Source: Thalassotalea algicola
GTDB lineage: Bacteria; Pseudomonadota; Gammaproteobacteria; Enterobacterales; Alteromonadaceae
Direction: 5' to 3'
Assembly: GCF_012932965.1 (NCBI RefSeq)
Contig: NZ_JABBXH010000006.1
Location: forward strand, 62,001-126,000
DNA length: 64,000 nt
Both the position numbers and the translations under genes were made by a program. This document shows, in pieces, positions 56,841-64,000 of the stretch. Numbering within the stretch: the first letter of the stretch is position 1; every line of letters begins with the position of its first letter. The notes beneath the pieces are model-generated. The model saw only the letters and a list, made by a program, of their open reading frames with translations. It did not search any database and was not told where the DNA came from.

Positions 56841-57977
56841 TTAACTACGCCATGTTAATACCCGTTTTTGAAACTCCCGAATCGGCAATTCGCCATGACT
56901 TGCCGACGGGCCAAACTCAAAATAAGGACTAGCGAGTGACTTTTGTAAGTGCTCGCAAACATAGATATCTTCTTTCATGAAATCACCGCTACCTAAAGCG
57001 TGTGTTTCATCATAGCTTTGGTATTTGCCTTTCACTTTTCGTTGCCAGTAACTATACGAGGAACTTGCTTGCTTAAGGTATTCCATCATTGAACAATCTT
57101 TTACTTTGCTACGAATCACCACTTTAGTTTTGTTAACCGCTAACGGAATAATCTGAAATACCGACCAACTCGATTCAGTTTCAGCCAAACCTATACATGG
57201 AAATAACATAGGTACCCAAGCGCCTAGTCTCATATCATCTTTATCCATTAGCATCGGATAAGGTGAATTTTTAGCAATATCAGTGTGATAGTCTTTAGTT
57301 AAAGGCTCCCAAAAGTAAAAATGCTCGCCAGCAAAACCAAACTCAGCTTGGTGATGGTCATACATGGCTAACGTGCCAGCATGAAGCTGTGCGAGGTGAT
57401 AATGATCGATATAGTTTTCTACCACTAGCTTCCAGTTGGCATGGATAGTTTCTTCAATGACATAATCCTTGGCTTCAATCAGCTGCTCCACTTCGTATGG
57501 CGCAAGGTGTTGATTCATCGGCGCAAAAAATTCAGCTAAAGCAATTGCCTTAGGATCTGGGTGTACCCAGATCATTCCTCGCCATATTCCTGCTTGCGCC
57601 TGCTTTAACGACAAGCATTTTTTATCTATACCTTCAAAGTCTTGCTTTTGCTTAGGCATCGACTTTAGTTCGCCCGTTTGGCTGTAGGTCCAATCATGAT
57701 AAGGGCAAGAAATGGTGCGCTTTAACTTACCTTTACCTTCAACTAACTGCATTCCTCTATGACGACAAATATTGTGCAGCGCGTTTAATTCACCTTGTTC
57801 ATTGCGATAAACCAAAAGATTGTTATTACCAGCTTGCACAGTTAAATACTCATTAGGCTGGCTTAAATCTTCAGCCAAGCCGCAAAAGTGCCACGTATTC
57901 GAGAACAACTTTTGCTGCTCTAAGGCAAATGTTTGCTCATCGGTATAATCTTGTGCAGACAGTAGATTTTGATTCAT
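56841..57977 (-). CDS. Rieske non-haem iron oxygenase, alpha subunit
   Basis: A 378-aa ring-hydroxylase-type oxygenase. The Rieske cluster ligands are Cys71 and His73 (ICRHRGMQLV) and Cys91 and His94 (SCPYHDWTY). The mononuclear iron site lies in VENYIDHYHLAQLHAG. Size and single-subunit form resemble the choline/carnitine monooxygenase branch, but the substrate cannot be read from sequence. No reductase gene is adjacent. GGAG stands seven bases before the ATG. Last gene of the unit controlled by operators O1 and O2. Confidence 0.88.
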   Translation of the reverse strand: MNQNLLSAQDYTDEQTFALEQQKLFSNTWHFCGLAEDLSQPNEYLTVQAGNNNLLVYRNEQGELNALHNICRHRGMQLVEGKGKLKRTISCPYHDWTYSQTGELKSMPKQKQDFEGIDKKCLSLKQAQAGIWRGMIWVHPDPKAIALAEFFAPMNQHLAPYEVEQLIEAKDYVIEETIHANWKLVVENYIDHYHLAQLHAGTLAMYDHHQAEFGFAGEHFYFWEPLTKDYHTDIAKNSPYPMLMDKDDMRLGAWVPMLFPCIGLAETESSWSVFQIIPLAVNKTKVVIRSKVKDCSMMEYLKQASSSYSYWQRKVKGKYQSYDETHALGSGDFMKEDIYVCEHLQKSLASPYFEFGPSASHGELPIREFQKRVLTWRS

Positions 57978-58010
57978 GATCTCGCTCCCTTTTCCTAGAC
58001 AAATGAATAG

Positions 58011-58211
58011 TTAAGCAAATGGCCAATGAGGGTAGATAAAGCAAGAAGCAGCAACTATTCCCCAAACCAACATCGTTAGCCAATACATACCGGGTTGCTC
58101 TGCTCGACTGTAAGGTTGCCAAATATAGGCAACCCCTCTTACCAAATCGACCAACAACCAAAGCACCAGAGCAAAACCTAACCAATAGCTATAAGGTAAA
58201 TCCATCAACAT
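58011..58211 (-). CDS. Small two-helix membrane protein
   Basis: This 66-aa protein has two membrane segments (WLGFALVLWLLVDLVRGVAY and MLVWGIVAASCFIYP) joined by a polar loop. AGGAG seven bases before the ATG at 58211 supports translation. It lies 29 bp after the cytochrome lipoprotein and 33 bp before the Rieske gene, so it belongs to that operon. It may hold the oxygenase at the membrane or pass electrons; no cofactor ligand is evident. Confidence 0.65.
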   Translation of the reverse strand: MLMDLPYSYWLGFALVLWLLVDLVRGVAYIWQPYSRAEQPGMYWLTMLVWGIVAASCFIYPHWPFA

Positions 58212-58240
58212 ATTCAGTCTCCTCTACTTTCCAGCCTCTT

Positions 58241-61200
58241 TTACAAAGATTGATCGGCATTTAAAATACCATCTAAATTATTGTCTAGCGCAGCTTGCCA
58301 GCCTTTGCCAGGTACTGTACAAGTTAAGGTTAGGCTATTTTGTTCAGATATCGCCAAGGTAATCAGTTCATCTGAAGATAAAAGTGCCTCAGACGCTTTA
58401 TCACTGCGATATTTTTGCTGCGCTACATCAAAAAAGAAGCCTCGTTTCTCATTGTCAATCACACCTAGCGCAATTAAATCGCATTCAGTCACTTCTCCGC
58501 CTAATAGCTTAGAAACAAACGGTGTTTGGGCCCGCTGCTCAAGTAATTGCACTCTTACCTCTACCTGATCTACGGATTGGCTATTCAGCGTAACTTGTTG
58601 GCCAACAATTGGTGCCAAGTCATTGTCAAACTCCATCATATAATCCACTAAGCCTTGGCGAGTTTCTTCATCTGGAATACCAATTTCACCATCGTTAAAG
58701 TGACAGCCATAGCGTTCGTCAGCACCTTCTGGACAACCAATTTCACCGTTATCAAATACGCCGCCTTTTAGAAAGTTAAGTAGTTGATCGGTAGCGCCAT
58801 CATGTAGGAAGCCAAAGCCACGGATCTGATCGCCTTGATGTTCCTTAGTATGCGAAGGAAGGAAGCCTTCTCTATCAGGTAGACCGAACATACCGACGCG
58901 GGTATACAAGTTTCTAAGTTGCGGCACTTTTAAGATTTGAATTTCACCACCATGAGCAATTTCACCGCGACTACCATAAAAGCCTTTGGCATGATCCACA
59001 CCATGACATCCCTGACAATTTACGCCATCAACGCTATCGCCGTTAAGCGATGTATCTTCTGCGGCGCCATCTGCACGACGTTCACCATGGAAGAACTGCT
59101 CACCAAGCTGAGCGGAAGCAGAAAGCGAATTATCTAAGCCACGAACTGGGTTAGGTGGCAGAGCAACTTTCAACATAAAGTCGGCAAACTTATCGATATC
59201 CTGTTCAAGCGCAACAACTTGTGCAGATTTATCATTTGCATCGACCGTTGCAGGTAATTCAATATCTAAGCCGAGTAGGCCTTCGAATGCGACGATGAAG
59301 TTTTTGAAAGACTTACGCTCATCTAGCGTTTGTGCAACATCGTCACCAAAGTATCCAACTGAACGGTCGCCTCGCCAATGCATATGCCCATGATGCTGCA
59401 TACCACGTAGGGTTTGGGTGCCCATCGGCCCTTTCATCGAAGCAAAGCTGCGCTTATTACCATTACCGTTGATAATTTCTAGTAACTGACAGCTTGCCTC
59501 ATCAGGACCCACTAATAAACAGCCTAATTCAGACAAATTCTCGGTTGGGAAAGGTTGCGGATTTGCACCATTGCTGGCATCTGGATTGCCTAAGTTCCAA
59601 CTTAAATGATCGGTATCGCCAAAAATGTGGCAGCTTGCACATGACGACTCGCCATTTGAAGAAGAGCGATTAGCATCATAAAGCATCGCGCGACCTGCCA
59701 TATAGTCTTCTGGTTCGGTTGTCGCCATCGCAATTCGTTGCGTTTCTTGTTTACTCGCTAAATCAACACGTACAAGGCTATTATCAAAGCGGGTAAACAC
59801 ATAAAGTGACTGTTTTTCCTCGTTAAGTAATAACCCAGCTGGCCCGCCGATAATCGACAAATAATCGCTGCTCAGTTGCAACGGGTCGAATTCTTCTCCT
59901 TCACCGTCCCAATAATTATCATTTGTAAGCTGAGAGGTAGGTATAACGGCCACTTTGTTGGAACCAATAATGGCACTGTATAGCCATTGTCCATCATTGC
60001 TTACCGCTAATTGCAACGGTGTAGACAAACTGTGTGCTTTAATATCGCCATTACCTTTTAAGTCTTGGTAATTGATGTGGCGATTTAAATGCCTTGCTTT
60101 AACTGCGCCTGTTTGCGGGGTGATAACACTAATTTGGCTTTTGGCGATATTACCTTGAACAGTTGAGCCACCGAAATCACCTGGACCTTCAAATCGAGTC
60201 GCATTATTTGCGTCGGTATTTGATACGAAAAGCTCGCCCGTTGTCGGGCTAACCGCTAAGTTAAATAATGTAGTGCCAACATGCTGATACGAAGCGATAG
60301 TGTTGTGACTGTCAGTGTCTATTGCAAACACATCGTTATCTGGCAAATGAAACCGAATACCGTTAGAAAAGTTACGGCCCTTGGTATCTCGCCATTGACC
60401 AGAATCACGATCGTATTTCACTATCATGCTAGTCCACGGTTGATACTCACCATCGGCGTTAACACCTGGAGCCGTTCTACCACCTGGCAAATAGCCATCG
60501 GCTAAACCATTTGGCGAGCTTTTACCGTCTAGAACCTGACAAGGATAAGCACCATATTCATCATCTTCATAGCCATAGCACATCACAGCTTCATGCACCG
60601 CAGTCGTTTGATTGCCAGAGTTCAATACCGCAGCATATACCGTGTTTTGATCAGGCGATACCACCAGCCCTCTTAGTGTGTCACCAAACATAGAAGTAAT
60701 TTCTAACGGTTTACCCCCTAAGTTTTCCCCTAACATTTGAGCATCGAATATCCAGATATCTGCCCTACCAATTCCAGCAGTATGTAACTGTGGATCGCCA
60801 GCACCTTTCACATTAGCAAGTTTTGGATTATTCCTTTGCTGGCCACGATGCGCAGTTGTAATGAACGCTTTATTTTTCGCAAAAACAATATCTCTTGGCT
60901 CATCACCGACAAGTAAGGTACGAATAACTCTAGCCGGCGATTGAGATAGGTCGACAATACTGATTGAATCAGATAAGTGGTTTACTACCCAAGCATGATT
61001 TTCATGAACAGCAACCGCTACAGGCTCTAAGCCAACGTCAACCGACTCTATATAGTCAAGTTCGCCAGCTTCATTCATCGCGAATAGCTCAAGCGTATTA
61101 TTAGACGTATTGGTCACTAGTAAGGTATTACCATCTTTCGTTTGTGCAATTGGTCGAACTGGCGCTGATTCAAAGCCAATAAAATCGGCCTTGGGCTCTG

Positions 61201-61321
61201 GTGGTGTAACCGTAGTTGGCGGATTAGGTTCTACTACCGGCTGCTCATTTTCACTTTTAGTTGTGCTACTTCCGCACCCTATCAGCGCTAAACCTAATAA
61301 ATAACAAAAAGCTCTACTCAT
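58241..61321 (-). CDS. Beta-propeller/dihaem cytochrome c lipoprotein
   Basis: A 1026-aa protein with a lipobox (LALIGCGSS). The first half is a YVTN-like seven-bladed propeller (repeats such as GLEPVAVAVHENHAWVVNH). The second half resembles dihaem cytochrome c peroxidase/MauG proteins, with CASCH at about 560 and CQGCH at about 769. It would face the periplasm or cell surface. GAGGGAG precedes the ATG. First gene of the operon with the small membrane protein and Rieske oxygenase; it may supply electrons or perform an oxidation itself. Confidence 0.85.
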   Translation of the reverse strand: MSRAFCYLLGLALIGCGSSTTKSENEQPVVEPNPPTTVTPPEPKADFIGFESAPVRPIAQTKDGNTLLVTNTSNNTLELFAMNEAGELDYIESVDVGLEPVAVAVHENHAWVVNHLSDSISIVDLSQSPARVIRTLLVGDEPRDIVFAKNKAFITTAHRGQQRNNPKLANVKGAGDPQLHTAGIGRADIWIFDAQMLGENLGGKPLEITSMFGDTLRGLVVSPDQNTVYAAVLNSGNQTTAVHEAVMCYGYEDDEYGAYPCQVLDGKSSPNGLADGYLPGGRTAPGVNADGEYQPWTSMIVKYDRDSGQWRDTKGRNFSNGIRFHLPDNDVFAIDTDSHNTIASYQHVGTTLFNLAVSPTTGELFVSNTDANNATRFEGPGDFGGSTVQGNIAKSQISVITPQTGAVKARHLNRHINYQDLKGNGDIKAHSLSTPLQLAVSNDGQWLYSAIIGSNKVAVIPTSQLTNDNYWDGEGEEFDPLQLSSDYLSIIGGPAGLLLNEEKQSLYVFTRFDNSLVRVDLASKQETQRIAMATTEPEDYMAGRAMLYDANRSSSNGESSCASCHIFGDTDHLSWNLGNPDASNGANPQPFPTENLSELGCLLVGPDEASCQLLEIINGNGNKRSFASMKGPMGTQTLRGMQHHGHMHWRGDRSVGYFGDDVAQTLDERKSFKNFIVAFEGLLGLDIELPATVDANDKSAQVVALEQDIDKFADFMLKVALPPNPVRGLDNSLSASAQLGEQFFHGERRADGAAEDTSLNGDSVDGVNCQGCHGVDHAKGFYGSRGEIAHGGEIQILKVPQLRNLYTRVGMFGLPDREGFLPSHTKEHQGDQIRGFGFLHDGATDQLLNFLKGGVFDNGEIGCPEGADERYGCHFNDGEIGIPDEETRQGLVDYMMEFDNDLAPIVGQQVTLNSQSVDQVEVRVQLLEQRAQTPFVSKLLGGEVTECDLIALGVIDNEKRGFFFDVAQQKYRSDKASEALLSSDELITLAISEQNSLTLTCTVPGKGWQAALDNNLDGILNADQSL

Positions 61322-61366
61322 AATACTCCCTCAACATCTGCATAACGTTTTTAGACAAGCAGAAGT

Positions 61367-61387
61367 AAATTTTCACATTGACAATTT
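61367..61387. promoter_or_regulatory. TetR-type operator O1
   Basis: AAATTTTCA-CAT-TGACAATTT is an imperfect 21-bp palindrome (8 of 9 positions pair). It begins just downstream of the -10 of the cytochrome operon, where bound repressor would block transcription. Confidence 0.75.
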
Positions 61388-61389
61388 AT

Positions 61390-61449
61390 ACTTTAGATCG
61401 ACAACCCATTAATTGTCAACATGACAATTTAAAAAGAAATTGCTATAGT
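61390..61449. promoter_or_regulatory. Divergent promoters of the cytochrome operon and tetR
   Basis: On the minus strand TTGACA (61419-61414), an 18-base spacer and TAAAGT (61395-61390) drive the cytochrome operon. On the plus strand ATGACA (61421-61426), 17 bases and TATAGT (61444-61449) drive tetR. Both -35 boxes lie within operator O2, so one bound dimer would block both. Confidence 0.65.
61410..61430. promoter_or_regulatory. TetR-type operator O2
   Basis: TAATTGTCA-ACA-TGACAATTT; the inner 19 bp (61411-61429) are a perfect palindrome with a 3-base spacer. Its centre is 43 bp, about four helical turns, from that of O1. It is the best copy of the three and overlaps both divergent -35 boxes. 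Confidence 0.82.
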
Positions 61450-61479
61450 TTCAAAAAATGACAACTGAAGGGGTTCATT

Positions 61480-62064
61480 ATGGCTCGGCCAAGTTTGGCA
61501 CCACAGAGAATTGAAGAAATTCTCGATGCACTAGAAGTGTGTATTCTGAAGCACGGCATTCAGGCAACGTCTCTGGAAAGCATTGCAGAAACAGCCGGAA
61601 TGAAGCGTACTATTTTACGCCACTATATCGGTAATCGAGACGATATTATTTGTGCGTTAAGTAAACGTTGGCGCGATAAATACAGTGATCAATGGCAGCA
61701 AATTGTCGCCTGGCTGCCCGCTACAAATAGAAGTGAAGCTATGATAGATGCTTTATTTACAGTGGGTTCGGCTGACAGAGTGAATGCGACAATTATTGGT
61801 GAAGCAATATTTTCCGAAGCCAAACGACTCTCTCCAATTAAAGAGGATCAACAGCACATCATGCTAGAGTTCCATCAACATGTATCTGACGCACTTAAGG
61901 TCGATTATCCTGATGCTAGCGACGACAAGGTTAGCCTTGTTAGCCATGGCATTTATGCCAGTTATTTAATGGCTGAATCCTTATTGCCGTTAAAATTTAT
62001 TGAACAGGTTCACCAATTAAAACTCAGTACCAAATTACTGTGCAGTACACTATCGAATAACTAA
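61480..62064 (+). CDS. TetR-family repressor of the Rieske/desaturase regulon
   Basis: A 194-aa regulator beginning MARPSLAPQRIEEILDAL, with the HTH TSLESIAETAGMKRTILRHY and a helical ligand domain. AGGGG lies six bases before the ATG. It sits between two units whose promoters carry the same 21-bp palindrome, and operator O2 overlaps its own -35, so autorepression and control of both neighbours are inferred. The effector is unknown, possibly the oxygenase substrate or a membrane lipid. Confidence 0.88.
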   Translation: MARPSLAPQRIEEILDALEVCILKHGIQATSLESIAETAGMKRTILRHYIGNRDDIICALSKRWRDKYSDQWQQIVAWLPATNRSEAMIDALFTVGSADRVNATIIGEAIFSEAKRLSPIKEDQQHIMLEFHQHVSDALKVDYPDASDDKVSLVSHGIYASYLMAESLLPLKFIEQVHQLKLSTKLLCSTLSNN

Positions 62065-62071
62065 CCCCTAT

Positions 62072-62111
62072 AAATTTTCATATTGACAATTTATTATCTT
62101 TAAAATAAACT
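62072..62111 (+). promoter_or_regulatory. TetR-type operator O3 over a sigma-70 promoter
   Basis: AAATTTTCA-TAT-TGACAATTT at 62072-62092 is the third operator copy; over 23 bp it differs from the O1 region at one base. It contains a consensus -35 TTGACA (62083-62088), 17 bases before TAAACT (62106-62111). Repressor binding would cover the -35 of the GyrI-like/desaturase operon. Confidence 0.78.
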
Positions 62112-62149
62112 ACTCCGCAATCAAGTCACCAATTTAATGTGGAGTAGTC

Positions 62150-62767
62150 ATGAAGTTGTTTGGTTCTTTACTTACTACGGGTTTAATTATCGGCTCTGTT
62201 TGGAGTATCGCCCTATTGCAAATACCTGAAGCTAATTCAGCGCCAGCGCAATCAGCGCAGGAGAAAGTCACTAAGCCAGTAAAACAAACTATCGATTCAA
62301 ATGTAAAAATTAGATCGTCTGAGTTTATCGTACAAAAACCAAAAGACAGCAGCACTGAAATCAGCTTGACTAATTTAAATATAACTGGCGTTGGCGAGCG
62401 TATAGCTTTAAATAATATCGCCCAGCTTTGGCAAACATTTGACGATAAAACACTATTACATGCTAGGTTGATAAATCAACCAAACAAGGTCTATGTTTAT
62501 TATCGTAACTTCGGTAAAAATTATCAGTCAGCTGACGTTTCTATCGGTTATTTAGCCAATATGGTTAAACCATCGTCTAAAGCTACCGCGCAGATAGCAG
62601 GTAAATACCAACAATTGTTAGCAAAAAATACTTATACAACAGCTGAACTAGCTACCGCTTGGCAAAAAATCGATTACCGACAACGTGTTCATTCAGTGGT
62701 AGAAGTTCACTACTTAGACAAAAACAGCCAACCAATATCTGCCGAAGTACTGGTTAAATATCTTTAG
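62150..62767 (+). CDS. Exported GyrI-like (small-molecule-binding) domain protein
   Basis: A 205-aa protein with an N-terminal signal or anchor (about 5-25) and a linker rich in Ala, Gln and Lys. Residues about 80-205 resemble the GyrI/AraC-effector-binding fold: IAQLWQTFDDKTLL, NKVYVYYRNFGKNYQSADVS, then AELATAWQKIDYRQR and a final strand SAEVLVKYL. GyrI-like domains bind or hydrolyse small molecules. Export to the periplasm is unusual. The sterol-desaturase gene follows after 6 bp; GGAG stands five bases before the ATG. Confidence 0.6.
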   Translation: MKLFGSLLTTGLIIGSVWSIALLQIPEANSAPAQSAQEKVTKPVKQTIDSNVKIRSSEFIVQKPKDSSTEISLTNLNITGVGERIALNNIAQLWQTFDDKTLLHARLINQPNKVYVYYRNFGKNYQSADVSIGYLANMVKPSSKATAQIAGKYQQLLAKNTYTTAELATAWQKIDYRQRVHSVVEVHYLDKNSQPISAEVLVKYL

Positions 62768-62773
62768 GAGCAC

Positions 62774-63667
62774 ATGATGGAATTCTTAACATCTACTTTC
62801 AGTACTGATGATATTTGGTGGTTAGAAGCCTTTATCGATGATTGGTTTTTAGTGATCGCATTAGCGCTTTTTGTCGTTGAAATGATTCGCTATGCCGTTA
62901 AGAAAAAGTTTACACGAAATTTGCTGGGCGATAGTGTCGCTAATTTTATTACGTTAGGGGCATTTATCTTGTTAGTGGCATTAGTCGCTGCGGCTTATGC
63001 TGGCGTGTTTTTCTATGTTTATGAAAACTTTCGGTTAGTTGACTTACCATTAACGCCATGGACTATTCTTTGTTGCATTGTATTGGCTGATCTTGCGTAT
63101 TACTGGGAGCACCGTTTTCTTCATAAAAACGGCTTTGCTTGGGCGACACACACCGTGCATCATAGCTCACCTCATTTCAATATTTCGGTAGCTTACCGCC
63201 ATGGTCCATTAGACTGGCTATTCCCTTTATTTTTTCATTTACCGTTAGCGGTGCTTGGCTTCAATCCATTTATCATTTTCCTATCTGAAGTGATAGTGCA
63301 GGTATATCAAACACTATTACATACTGAAACGGTGAAAAAGCTGCCTCGTCCCATTGAAGCGATTTTTAATACGCCTTCACACCATCGAGTGCACCATGCG
63401 ACCAACAAGCAATATTTAGATAGAAACTATGCGGGCATTTTTATCATTTGGGATCGCATGTTCGGCACCTTTGCAAAAGAAGAAGAAAAAGTTACTTATG
63501 GCATCTACCCACCGGTAAACAGCGTTAACCCAATTAAAATTTTCTTTAGCGGTTATGTGAAATTAGCCAAACAATTGTGGCATGCGCCGAATTGGAGTTA
63601 TCGCATGAAACTATTGGTTAAGCCGCCTATTTGGGCATGGCAACAAGAAAAAGCAAACAATCGATAG
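62774..63667 (+). CDS. Sterol desaturase/fatty acid hydroxylase-family membrane protein
   Basis: This 297-aa protein has about four membrane segments and the di-iron histidine boxes of the superfamily: EHRFLHKNG, HTVHHSSPHFN and SHHRVHHATN. It belongs to bacterial members that hydroxylate or desaturate lipids using O2; the substrate (fatty acyl chain, hopanoid or other lipid) is unknown. It shares a promoter with the GyrI-like gene under operator O3, so it is co-regulated with the Rieske unit. Confidence 0.9.
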   Translation: MMEFLTSTFSTDDIWWLEAFIDDWFLVIALALFVVEMIRYAVKKKFTRNLLGDSVANFITLGAFILLVALVAAAYAGVFFYVYENFRLVDLPLTPWTILCCIVLADLAYYWEHRFLHKNGFAWATHTVHHSSPHFNISVAYRHGPLDWLFPLFFHLPLAVLGFNPFIIFLSEVIVQVYQTLLHTETVKKLPRPIEAIFNTPSHHRVHHATNKQYLDRNYAGIFIIWDRMFGTFAKEEEKVTYGIYPPVNSVNPIKIFFSGYVKLAKQLWHAPNWSYRMKLLVKPPIWAWQQEKANNR

Positions 63668-63681
63668 TATTTACCAATCAA

Positions 63682-63709
63682 AAGAGGAAAGGCTAAGGTC
63701 TTTCCTCTT
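63682..63709 (+). terminator. Hairpin after the desaturase gene
   Basis: aagaggaaag (63682-63691) pairs with ctttcctctt (63700-63709) around an 8-base loop, 14 bp past the stop. There is no U tract, so termination may be weak. Confidence 0.5.
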
Positions 63710-63714
63710 CTATT

Positions 63715-63791
63715 ACGACTAAAGTCTACCCCTAAAAAACTACGATATAGACTTAGGTCTAATTTAATAAATAGTCACTTATCTCTACCTT
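63715..63791 (+). promoter_or_regulatory. Tandem operators upstream of acs
   Basis: ACGAC-TAAA-GTCTA (63715-63728) and TAGAC-TTAG-GTCTA (63748-63761) share the palindrome found before the CrbR-like gene and the symporter. The second has perfect 5-bp arms. Their centres are 33 bp apart, about three turns. Thirty-four bp from the proximal centre lies TACCTT (63786-63791), a weak -10 at the same spacing as at the other two sites. Confidence 0.6.
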
Positions 63792-63838
63792 TAACTCATT
63801 AAAGTTAATTTGCTGTACCTAACAGCTGGAGAAATACA

Positions 63839-64000
63839 ATGACTGAATCTAAACAAGCTGACATTTTCTATCCGAGCGAAGAAGTCATTAACCAAGCGAA
63901 CGTTCCAGAATATGAAGCGCTTTACCAGCATTCTGTCGAAAATCGTGAAGAGTTTTGGGCAGAGCAAGCCGACACTTTAGGCTGGTATAAAAAATGGGAT
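63839..64000 (+). CDS. acs: Acetyl-CoA synthetase, N-terminal 54 residues (partial)
   Basis: The frame starts at the ATG 63839-63841 with GGAG about seven bases upstream and runs off the window. The N-terminus has YPSEEVINQANVPEYEALYQ and ENREEFWAEQA, ending in LGWYKKWD, the ACAS_N region of Acs. The enzyme activates acetate to acetyl-CoA. In vibrios acs adjoins the symporter, DUF294 and exonuclease genes; here it is about 25 kb away but carries the same upstream palindromes. Confidence 0.9.
   Translation, partial: MTESKQADIFYPSEEVINQANVPEYEALYQHSVENREEFWAEQADTLGWYKKWD

Noticed and set aside
57937-58185. 82-codon minus-strand frame overlapping the Rieske gene start
   Set aside because: It overlaps the better supported 66-aa membrane protein frame, has Arg/Cys-rich composition typical of a shadow frame and no ribosome binding site.
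61367-62094. The near-identical 23-bp direct repeats flanking tetR as ends of a mobile element
   Set aside because: They are symmetric operator sequences on promoters, are in the same orientation, no transposase is present, and a third copy of the same palindrome lies between.
56841-63667. Steroid degradation cluster
   Set aside because: Only family-level resemblance (Rieske, sterol-desaturase superfamily); no ketosteroid, cytochrome P450 or beta-oxidation genes are present.

Overview
The window is ordinary chromosomal DNA of a low-GC marine gammaproteobacterium. Gene content, gene order and protein flavour (plsB-ubiA-ubiC, glpG-glpE, kbl-tdh, waaA-kdkA, coaD-mutM, rpmB-rpmG-radC-coaBC-slmA, an SLC5-type acetate-switch kinase, many secreted proteins) point to Alteromonadales, most likely Colwelliaceae (Colwellia/Thalassotalea-like). 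That placement is inference from gene content only. I see no rRNA, tRNA, CRISPR array, transposase or phage gene.

Region 1 (1-6.2 kb) is the right end of an exosortase-A (XrtA/PEP-CTERM) type exopolysaccharide locus: a truncated sugar transferase on the minus strand, then divergently an export lipoprotein, chain-length determinant, tyrosine autokinase, outer-membrane barrel and AAA ATPase. Region 2 (6.3-18.6 kb) is housekeeping: glycerol-3-phosphate acyltransferase, ubiquinone entry enzymes, a lone FliL-like protein, rhomboid GlpG and rhodanese GlpE, the threonine-degradation pair kbl-tdh, and LPS-core genes (waaA, a family 9 glycosyltransferase, kdkA). Region 3 (18.6-29.3 kb) holds a TetR regulator, an orphan solute-binding protein, coaD, mutM, rpmB-rpmG, a chromosomal ParA/ribbon-helix-helix pair beside a PilZ protein, radC, coaBC, slmA (no dut between the last two) and pepD.

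Region 4 (29.4-38.9 kb) looks like the acetate switch: a CrbR-like LuxR-type response regulator, a CrbS-like SLC5-histidine kinase hybrid, a two-subunit Na+/solute symporter, a DUF294 nucleotidyltransferase and a DEDDh exonuclease. The start of acs lies at the right edge of the window (63.8 kb). A palindrome of the form TAGAC-N4-GTCTA recurs upstream of the regulator, the symporter and acs at matching distances from a plausible -10 box, so these units probably form one regulon.

Region 5 (39-45 kb) holds small regulators (DksA/TraR, DUF465), a YkgB-like membrane protein and a ZraSR-like sigma-54 two-component system. That system is divergent from an unrecognised secreted protein which has a -24/-12 promoter and paired upstream palindromes. 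Region 6 (45-56.8 kb) is rich in exported proteins: a PKD lipoprotein, DUF885, an aspartyl protease, a trypsin-like protease, a duplicated PD40 propeller, a YD-like protein and a PDZ-alpha/beta-hydrolase fusion, with a membrane-bound AraC regulator.

Region 7 (56.8-63.7 kb) is the best candidate for an undescribed system. A Rieske oxygenase, a tiny membrane protein and a beta-propeller/dihaem cytochrome lipoprotein form one unit; a GyrI-like exported protein and a sterol-desaturase-family hydroxylase form the other. A TetR gene lies between them. Three copies of a 21-bp operator, WAATTKTCA-N3-TGACAATTT, sit on the promoters of both units and of tetR, tying them into one regulon.
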